Below, in pieces: positions 1 to 5,210 of a stretch of 5,210 bases of DNA; position 1 is the first letter of the stretch, and each line of letters begins with the position of its first letter. Location of the stretch: positions 1 to 5,210 of the forward strand of contig CAMXYS010000112.1 of NCBI GenBank assembly GCA_947253135.1, in the 5' to 3' direction. Under the pieces are notes generated by a model. It was not told the DNA's origin. It worked only from the letters and a program-made list of their open reading frames with translations, and did not search any database. Source of the stretch: an uncultured Clostridia bacterium (GTDB taxonomy: Bacteria; Bacillota; Clostridia; Saccharofermentanales; Fastidiosipilaceae). The position numbers were made by a program, and so were the translations under genes.

Positions 1-1426
1 GCAGCACTCCGGCTACCCCCAGCCCTGCCGCCAACAGCCGCAATAATTCTCTCCCTAGACCGGTCGGAGCGACTTTCGGATAAAGCTGCCGGAAGATCAG
101 GAGTAAAAAAGCAGCTCCTAAGATACTACCCAGTGCATAGCCAACTGATAGGCCGGCCGGCCCAAGTAAGTTTTCACGGGAAAAAAGATACCCGCAGACA
201 GCGGTGGTCAGAAGTGAAATCAGGGAGTTGAGCAAGGGAATAAATGTCTTTTTAACTGCATAGAAGGCCTGAATCATGACAGTCACAATTGTATGACTGA
301 TGATTGTCAAACACAGAGGGGCCAACATTCCGGCCGTCAAGTCTATATGGTTGTCACCTACTCCGGCCGAATTCCACTGAAACACCCCCCTCACCACATC
401 AGCTCGCATGAAGAAAAAAATAAGGGCACAGGGCACAGTCAAAAAGAGGGCGCGTTTGAGGCTGTCACCAAGCAAAACGGAAGCTGTTTGATGCTGTTTT
501 TCCGCCACGGCCTCCGACAAGGAGGGCAACAAAACATTGCCGATAGCCACAGCAAAGACACCCCAGGGCAGCATCCAAAGGGTATTGGCATACCGCAGAG
601 CCGTGGGTGTCCCCTCCGGCAATTGCTTCATAAAGGTGTTTAGAATAATGTAATTTAATTGCGGGATCGAGGATGACAATAGAGTGGGGATGGCCAGGCG
701 GACCAGGTGGCGAAAACCCGAGTCACGAAAATTAACCAGTGGACGGAAAGGGCGCAATTCATTCCGACCCAGCAAAACTTGAAATAAAAAATAGGCTAAA
801 GCGGCCAGCACAATGCCGACAGCCACAGAGAGGACGCTCCGCTCTGAAGGCGCCCCCCATACAATTAAAAACATGACAATCAGGCAATTGTACAAGACCG
901 GTCCAAAGGCAGTTTTGGCAAATTGCTTATGGGCATTTAAAATGCCCACACACAGGGCCGCTAACATCATAAAGAGGGTCTGTGGAAAGAGGATCCGCGC
1001 CACCTGTGAGGCCAGACCGTGAGTCTCCGGCCTCGTAAATACAGTCATGATCTGAGGAGCCAAGAGTTCCCCTAACAAAACAGCTGTCAGCATCGTCAAG
1101 GAGGCAAAGGAAATAAAGATACTGACACTACGCCAAGTCTTTTTTTCCTTATCAGTACCCAAGGCACCGGCCAAGGTAGGAACAATGACAGCTTGAATAG
1201 AGCCCCCGATTAAAATTTCATACAAAAAATCCGGAATCAAAAAGCCCTGTAAATAAGCGTCCGTCAAATAGCCGAAACCAAAGCGGTTGGCCGCTAATAT
1301 CTCGCGCAATTGCCCCGTAATTTTACCCAAGACCAGGGCAAGCATGGAGATCAAAGTCGCCCTCATCATCTGGTGGGCCGGGCGGCCTGAAGTCTCCTGG
1401 TCCGAAAAAGATGCTCGCTTCGCCAT
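1..1426 (-). CDS. murJ: MurJ/MviN-family lipid II flippase (MOP superfamily), 3' end outside window
   Basis: Integral membrane protein expected to flip lipid II across the cytoplasmic membrane for peptidoglycan synthesis. Translating the minus strand from ATG at 1426 gives 475 uninterrupted codons and no stop before base 1. MviN proteins are about 500-550 residues with 14 helices, so only the last few dozen residues should be missing. Visible family features: 'GKITGQLREILAANRFG' (34-50) followed by TDAY (55-58), IP and GGSIQAVIVP (74-83); 'LRYANTLWMLPWGVFAVAIG' (277-296) followed by NVLLPSLSEA (297-306); and many hydrophobic helices (for example near 101-123, 147-165, 197-219, 325-342, 363-390, 424-447). 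A hydrophilic leader of about 20 residues precedes helix 1. The start is supported by GAGGT 5 nt upstream, inside the last cinA codons. E. coli MurJ R24 and D39 correspond to R41 and D56 here, but R18, R52 and R270 align with K35, Y69 and T282. A diverged MurJ or another MOP lipid exporter is therefore possible. Confidence 0.88.
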   Translation of the reverse strand, partial: MAKRASFSDQETSGRPAHQMMRATLISMLALVLGKITGQLREILAANRFGFGYLTDAYLQGFLIPDFLYEILIGGSIQAVIVPTLAGALGTDKEKKTWRSVSIFISFASLTMLTAVLLGELLAPQIMTVFTRPETHGLASQVARILFPQTLFMMLAALCVGILNAHKQFAKTAFGPVLYNCLIVMFLIVWGAPSERSVLSVAVGIVLAALAYFLFQVLLGRNELRPFRPLVNFRDSGFRHLVRLAIPTLLSSSIPQLNYIILNTFMKQLPEGTPTALRYANTLWMLPWGVFAVAIGNVLLPSLSEAVAEKQHQTASVLLGDSLKRALFLTVPCALIFFFMRADVVRGVFQWNSAGVGDNHIDLTAGMLAPLCLTIISHTIVTVMIQAFYAVKKTFIPLLNSLISLLTTAVCGYLFSRENLLGPAGLSVGYALGSILGAAFLLLIFRQLYPKVAPTGLGRELLRLLAAGLGVAGVL

Positions 1427-1427
1427 T

Positions 1428-2744
1428 TTAGACCTCATCTGAAAAAGGACTGTTCTGATTTTTTAAGAGCTCCAGCCGGGCCTCGTTAAAGGCATTTAAA
1501 CAGGCAATTTTGCGAATTTTTTGCCGGTTCCCCCGAAAATAAAAATGTTTAGCTGAGCAACTGTCAGCAGTTGCCACCCCGATGTAGACAGTTCCGACCG
1601 GTTTTTCCTCCGACCCTCCGCCGGGGCCGGCTATACCGGTAATAGAGACCGCCACATCTGCGCCGCACAAGGCCAGGCACCCCTTGGCCATAGCCATAGC
1701 CACCTGCTCACTCACCGCCCCGTGCTCTACCAGCATTGCGGCGGGAACAGACAGGGCAGCTTCCTTGACGCTGTTGGCATAAGCCACTACCCCGCCTTGC
1801 AGGCAGACCGAGGCCCCCGGCTGATCGGCAAAGGTGGCGGCCACCAGACCGGCCGTACAGCTTTCAGCAAAGCAGATTTTTTTTTGTTGCTCTGTCAGCA
1901 GGTCTTTTAAAACAGCCGGCAGGCTGCGGTTGCCGATCTCATAGATATAGGGGCCCAGACGGTTCTTCAGCTCGTCCAGCAGTGGTTCAATAGCTGCCGG
2001 TTCCTCTGCTCCGACCGTCCGCTGAGTGATCCGGAAGGCGACCTCCCCCTCTGAAGCATAGGGTGCCAGGGTTGGATTTTGCTGTTGTTCAATCAGGTCC
2101 GCTAAAATAGTGGTCGCATCTGACTCGCCGATACCGATCATACGAACAAAAGTAGACGTTAACTTAGCCGTGGTTCGACTCTGTAAAAAATCTTTTACTG
2201 AAGACTCAAACATCATCCGATTTTCCAGTGGCGGCCCCGGCAACAGTATAATATAGCCGGTGTACTCGCGACCGTCGGCCGGCGGTACGGACACAATAGC
2301 ACCGGGAGCGGTTCCATTGTGGTTGGGCAGCACTGTGGCCCCGACCGGCAGCATCGCCTGTTTGAAATTGTTTTTAGCCGGTTCCCGACCTATAGCCGCA
2401 AAATACTGGCGAATGGCGCGGGCAGAAGGTTCGTGAAAGGCCAGTTCTACACCGGCAGTTAAAGCTGCGGCAGCCATGGAGATATCATCTTCTGTCGGGC
2501 CCAACCCACCTGTTAAAATAACACAATCAGACCGACTTAAAGCTGTTTTTAAGGCGGCGACCAAGCGCTCCATATTGTCGCCTACCGTGGTCTGATACAG
2601 CGAAGAAATCCCGAGCAGGGCGACCTCAGCGGCCAGGTAAGCCGCATTTGTATTAATAATTTGCCCCATCAGAATTTCTGTACCGCAGGTTAAAATTTCA
2701 CAGGTTTCAATGCCTTTCGCCACTGTTGTCAGACCCTCTTTCAC
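1428..2744 (-). CDS. cinA: CinA family protein: COG1058 domain plus C-terminal nicotinamide-nucleotide (NMN) amidase
   Basis: Two-domain CinA of 438 residues, close to the usual length of about 410-430. The N-terminal molybdopterin-binding-like (COG1058) domain shows GTEILMGQIINTN (21-33), ILTGGLGPTEDD (76-87), NGTAPGAIV (143-151) and LLPGPPLE (167-174). In characterised relatives this domain acts as an ADP-ribose or related pyrophosphatase. A small KH-like segment follows (about 201-243, 'GIGESDA'). The C-terminal domain (about 273-430) carries AESCTAG (293-299) with the likely nucleophile S295, Y322/N324/K327 in AYANSVK, and TGIAGPGGG (369-377) with EKPVGTVYIG. These are hallmarks of NMN deamidase, which converts NMN to NaMN to recycle NAD. 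All expected catalytic residues appear present. The GTG start at 2744 has AGGAG 7 nt upstream and overlaps the folD stop (GTGA). It gives about 13 residues more than many homologues; a second GTG at codon 8 is possible but lacks such a site. A competence role, as the name suggests, is not shown by the sequence. Confidence 0.96.
   Translation of the reverse strand: MKEGLTTVAKGIETCEILTCGTEILMGQIINTNAAYLAAEVALLGISSLYQTTVGDNMERLVAALKTALSRSDCVILTGGLGPTEDDISMAAAALTAGVELAFHEPSARAIRQYFAAIGREPAKNNFKQAMLPVGATVLPNHNGTAPGAIVSVPPADGREYTGYIILLPGPPLENRMMFESSVKDFLQSRTTAKLTSTFVRMIGIGESDATTILADLIEQQQNPTLAPYASEGEVAFRITQRTVGAEEPAAIEPLLDELKNRLGPYIYEIGNRSLPAVLKDLLTEQQKKICFAESCTAGLVAATFADQPGASVCLQGGVVAYANSVKEAALSVPAAMLVEHGAVSEQVAMAMAKGCLALCGADVAVSITGIAGPGGGSEEKPVGTVYIGVATADSCSAKHFYFRGNRQKIRKIACLNAFNEARLELLKNQNSPFSDEV
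1432..1436 (-). promoter_or_regulatory. Shine-Dalgarno of murJ, encoded in the last codons of cinA
   Basis: GAGGT on the minus strand lies 5 nt before the murJ ATG at 1426. It is formed by the final cinA codons (Asp-Glu-Val-stop, GAT GAG GTC TAA), so the site serves as both coding sequence and ribosome binding site. One base separates the cinA stop from the murJ start. Confidence 0.8.
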
Positions 2745-3598
2745 AAGCGCTCTCCTATCTGTTTCTTAAAAGCCCGGACAGTATTATGTAGCAGCATAGT
2801 GACGGTCATCGGTCCGACACCACCCGGCACGGGGGTATACAGATCTGCTTCCCCAACTGCATCCGACCGGACGTCGCCACTCAACTCCCCTGTTTCGGAC
2901 CGGTGAATCCCCACATCGATGACTACTGCCCCGGGTTTTACAAACGCCTGACTCACCAGACCTGATACACCTGCGGCAACAATTAGAAGATCAGCCTGAG
3001 CTGCCAGCCGGGCCAGACCCTGTGTGTGGGAGTGGGCCACTGTAACAGTGGCGTTTTCCCGCAGTAACAGCTGTGCCAGCGGCTTGCCCACAAGTCGGCT
3101 GCGGCCGATTATCAAACAATTTTTACCGGCTAATTCCACCTCGTATTCTGCTAAAAGGTGCATGATACCGGCCGGTGTACAGGGGACAAAGCCGGGTCTG
3201 TCTTGGCAGAGCAGGCCGACATTTAAAGGATGCAGCCCATCTACATCTTTCTCGGGAGAAATGCGGTCTAAAACGATTTGCTCGTCAAAAGAATCCGGCA
3301 AGGGCAACTGACAAAGGATTCCGTTTACGGCCGGATCATCATTTAGGCTGTCGATCAAGGACAGTAAATCTTCCTGCGCTGTGTCTGCCGGCAAATAGTA
3401 GGCTGAAGACTCAATTCCGACCGCTCGACAGGCCCTTTCTTTATTTTTTACATAAACAGCTGAGGCCGGGTCATCACCCACTAAGATAACAGCCAGTCCC
3501 GGTTCGGAACCAACTTTTTCTTTTAAAGTTTGAATTTCCTCTTTGAGCTTGTCTCTGAGTGCAGCTGCTGTTTTTTTGCCGTCAATGATAGAGGTCAT
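2741..3598 (-). CDS. folD: Bifunctional methylenetetrahydrofolate dehydrogenase / methenyltetrahydrofolate cyclohydrolase FolD
   Basis: Cytosolic enzyme of one-carbon metabolism. It oxidises 5,10-methylene-THF with NADP+ and hydrolyses the methenyl product to 10-formyl-THF, feeding purine and formyl-Met synthesis. The 285 residues match the usual family length (about 280-300). Visible active-site elements are the YVKNK motif with Y49 and K53, Q97 in GILCQLPLP, and D120 in EKDVDGLHP; these line up with E. coli Tyr50, Lys54, Gln98 and Asp121. The nucleotide-binding domain has GRSRLVGKP (165-173), ATVTVAHS (183-190) and the C-terminal signature TPVPGGVGPMT (255-265). The ATG start at 3598 is preferred over a GTG at 3661: it has AAAGGA 6 nt upstream and begins 'MTSIIDGKKTA' like its homologues. 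The longer form would overlap ftsK and add a lysine-rich leader. Slightly unusual are GVSG (210-213), where GxPxF is common, and H232 in VGIHR, where Asn is common. The stop overlaps the cinA start by 4 bp. Confidence 0.97.
   Translation of the reverse strand: MTSIIDGKKTAAALRDKLKEEIQTLKEKVGSEPGLAVILVGDDPASAVYVKNKERACRAVGIESSAYYLPADTAQEDLLSLIDSLNDDPAVNGILCQLPLPDSFDEQIVLDRISPEKDVDGLHPLNVGLLCQDRPGFVPCTPAGIMHLLAEYEVELAGKNCLIIGRSRLVGKPLAQLLLRENATVTVAHSHTQGLARLAAQADLLIVAAGVSGLVSQAFVKPGAVVIDVGIHRSETGELSGDVRSDAVGEADLYTPVPGGVGPMTVTMLLHNTVRAFKKQIGERL
2752..2756 (-). promoter_or_regulatory. Shine-Dalgarno of cinA (decides GTG start at 2744)
   Basis: AGGAG on the minus strand sits 7 nt before the GTG at 2744, inside the last codons of folD. 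The start overlaps the folD TGA as GTGA, the usual arrangement for stop-start coupled translation. Confidence 0.8.
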
Positions 3599-3604
3599 AT
3601 AAAT

Positions 3605-3610
3605 TCCTTT
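3605..3610 (-). promoter_or_regulatory. Shine-Dalgarno of folD (decides start at 3598)
   Basis: On the minus strand AAAGGA lies 6 nt before the ATG at 3598, in the 25-bp gap after the ftsK stop. It favours this start over the in-frame GTG at 3661, which would lie inside ftsK. Confidence 0.75.
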
Positions 3611-3623
3611 TATCCCTTTCTGC

Positions 3624-5210
3624 TTATTCTTTTCCTGCTTCATCTTGCTCGGTTGCTTCACCGGATCGAATCATTTCCCATTCTGCCTGAGAAAGTTTGA
3701 TGGTACGCGGTTTTGAGCCTTCAAAAGGGCCGATCCAACCCAATCTTTCTAATTCATCAATAATCCTGGAGGCGCGTGGGTAACCGATTTTGAGCCGTCT
3801 TTGCAAAAGTGAGATCGAGGCCTGACCGACTTCCATAAACAAATCAAAGGCCTCTGGTATCAATTCATCCCTGTCACCTTGATCTGACCCGGCTCCGTCG
3901 GATTGGGCTGAGGCCGTGGTGACCGCATCAGCAATTTTTTCATCGTAGCGGTCGTCGTTATGCCGGCGCACAAAATCCAAAACCTCCTCAACCTCCTCGT
4001 CTGTGACCAGGGCTCCTTGACTGCGAATCGGCTTATTGGAACTCTGCGGATTATACAGCATATCCCCCTTGCCCAGCAGTTTTTCTGCACCACCGGTATC
4101 CAAAATCGTGCGCGAATCGACTTGCGATGAGACTGCAAATGCTATCCGCGAAGGAATATTGGCCTTGATCAAACCGGTAATGACATCGACCGAGGGCCTC
4201 TGTGTCGCTATAATCAAGTGAATTCCTGCCGCTCTCGCCTTTTGCGTCAGCCGCACGATCGCATCTTCCACATCGCCCGGTGCCGTCATCATCAAATCAG
4301 CCAACTCATCAATCACCACCAAAATTAAAGGCATCGGCTCATCGCCCTCGCCTGGCGCTGCCGGATCCTTGACCGCCCCCTTGACAGACCGGTTATAGGC
4401 CTTGATATCTCGCACATGTTTTTCTGCAAAAACGGCATAGCGACGGTCCATTTCCACCACTGCCCAGTTGAGGGCATTGGCGGCCTTTTTAGGGTCTGTT
4501 ACGACCGGCGTCAAGAGGTGCGGGATGCCATTGTAAACACTTAATTCAACAATCTTCGGGTCGATCAAAATCAAGCGCACATCATCCGGCGAGGCCTTAA
4601 AAAGAATGCTCATCAAAATAGAGTTGACGCATACTGACTTGCCGGATCCGGTGGCACCGGCAATTAAAAGGTGAGGCATTTTTGTCAAATCACAGAGCAC
4701 CGGGGCGCCCGGTATATCCCTTCCCAGCACGACCGCCAACTTGGACTCGGTCGCTTTAAACTCTTTGCTTTCAAGCAGAGAACGCAAGAAAACAGTTTGA
4801 GTTTGGGCATTGGGAATTTCGATGCCGATCGCCGATTTACCGGGGATCGGAGCTTCGATCCGCAGACCCGTGGCGGCCAGGCTGAGCGCTATGTCATCAG
4901 CCAGATTGACAATGCGGCTGACCTTGACACCCAGCCCCGGGGTCAGTTCAAAGCGGGTGATGGCGGGACCTGTGGTGACGTTCACAACCTTAGCTTCAAC
5001 GCCGAAATTATTGAGCGTTTCCTCTAAACGCTGGGCCAAACCTTCAACCACTGCCCGACTCTGCCCTTGCAGGTTGCCCGGATCCGGTTGTAAAAGGTCG
5101 GTCGTAGGAAATACATAAGGGCGTGGGGCCGGTCTGTTCTCCTGTTGTTTTGCTTGTTTGCCTTGCTGCAGGCGGACTGCTTGTTCACCGGTCGCCTGAC
5201 CTTCTGCCAC
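3624..5210 (-). CDS. ftsK: FtsK/SpoIIIE family DNA translocase, C-terminal part (5' end outside window)
   Basis: Septum-associated, ATP-driven double-stranded DNA pump that clears and sorts chromosome termini during division or sporulation. The 528 visible residues begin with a Q/E/P-rich linker (about 1-30), then the alpha domain starting near 'YVFPTTDLL' (32-40). The RecA-like motor follows, with Walker A GATGSGKS (185-192), a 'DPKIVELSVYNGIPHLL' block (217-233) and Walker B ILVVIDE (296-302), then ATQRPSVDVITG (335-346). A short acidic linker leads to the winged-helix gamma domain (about 448-507, 'ASISLLQRRLKIGYPRASRI'), which in this family reads polarity sequences such as KOPS/SRS. The protein ends with a short acidic tail. 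The N-terminal membrane domain, normally four or so helices, is not in the window. The GTG at the very edge is most likely an internal valine. Motor and gamma motifs look intact. FtsK and SpoIIIE cannot be told apart from this part. First visible gene of the operon, 25 bp upstream of folD. Confidence 0.97.
   Translation of the reverse strand: MAEGQATGEQAVRLQQGKQAKQQENRPAPRPYVFPTTDLLQPDPGNLQGQSRAVVEGLAQRLEETLNNFGVEAKVVNVTTGPAITRFELTPGLGVKVSRIVNLADDIALSLAATGLRIEAPIPGKSAIGIEIPNAQTQTVFLRSLLESKEFKATESKLAVVLGRDIPGAPVLCDLTKMPHLLIAGATGSGKSVCVNSILMSILFKASPDDVRLILIDPKIVELSVYNGIPHLLTPVVTDPKKAANALNWAVVEMDRRYAVFAEKHVRDIKAYNRSVKGAVKDPAAPGEGDEPMPLILVVIDELADLMMTAPGDVEDAIVRLTQKARAAGIHLIIATQRPSVDVITGLIKANIPSRIAFAVSSQVDSRTILDTGGAEKLLGKGDMLYNPQSSNKPIRSQGALVTDEEVEEVLDFVRRHNDDRYDEKIADAVTTASAQSDGAGSDQGDRDELIPEAFDLFMEVGQASISLLQRRLKIGYPRASRIIDELERLGWIGPFEGSKPRTIKLSQAEWEMIRSGEATEQDEAGKE

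Noticed and set aside
293..643. Plus-strand open frame of 116 codons
   Set aside because: It lies antisense to murJ, which is continuous here with clear MviN motifs. The product is low-complexity, basic and resembles no family I recognise; it is a shadow frame.
3599..3623. Possible terminator or promoter in the ftsK-folD gap
   Set aside because: The 25-bp gap is purine-rich on the coding strand and has no inverted repeat followed by a T-run, nor spaced -35/-10 boxes; it holds little beyond the folD ribosome site.
3599..3661. Longer folD form starting at GTG 3661
   Set aside because: It would overlap the end of ftsK, has a lysine-rich leader not found in FolD, and the ATG at 3598 has a good ribosome site and the expected N-terminus.
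3860..4138. Minus-strand open frame of 92 codons inside ftsK
   Set aside because: It is an out-of-frame reading of the conserved motor and linker region of ftsK, with no recognisable motif.
4671..5118. Overlapping plus-strand open frames of 118 and 102 codons
   Set aside because: They are antisense to the conserved alpha and motor region of ftsK and arise from its codon bias; there is no independent evidence for them.
5208..5210. GTG at the window edge as the true ftsK start
   Set aside because: The frame is open to the edge, the visible part starts in a Q/E/P-rich linker, and the membrane domain expected upstream is missing. The match to a start codon is most likely chance.

Overview
The whole window is a stretch of minus-strand housekeeping genes with almost no non-coding sequence. 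Read in the direction of transcription (right to left) it holds: the C-terminal two thirds or so of an FtsK/SpoIIIE DNA translocase (5' end outside the window), a complete folD, a complete cinA, and a murJ/mviN-type lipid flippase whose 3' end runs off at base 1. The gaps are 25 bp (ftsK-folD), a 4-bp GTGA overlap (folD-cinA) and 1 bp (cinA-murJ). Each of the three visible starts has a good purine-rich Shine-Dalgarno. No terminator or convincing internal promoter is seen, so this looks like one polycistronic operon with translational coupling.

The organism is a bacterium of roughly balanced base composition. Three things suggest a Gram-positive-type (Bacillota/Clostridia-like) lineage: strong AGGAG/GAGGT-type ribosome binding sites, a CinA carrying both the COG1058 and the deamidase domain, and a MurJ whose first part reads 'LIPDFLYEILIGG' rather than the proteobacterial 'LPNLLRRIFAEG'. 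This is inference from motifs; genus or family cannot be assigned from what is visible.

Functionally the genes serve growth and division: chromosome segregation at the septum (FtsK), one-carbon/tetrahydrofolate supply (FolD), NMN recycling into the NAD pool (CinA) and lipid II export for peptidoglycan synthesis (MurJ). No mobile element, RNA gene, CRISPR array or defence gene is seen. I found no novel system. The points most worth a second look are the loss of several charged residues in MurJ that are essential in the E. coli protein, a strong excess of the tetranucleotide CCGG, and an A9 run at the domain boundary of cinA.
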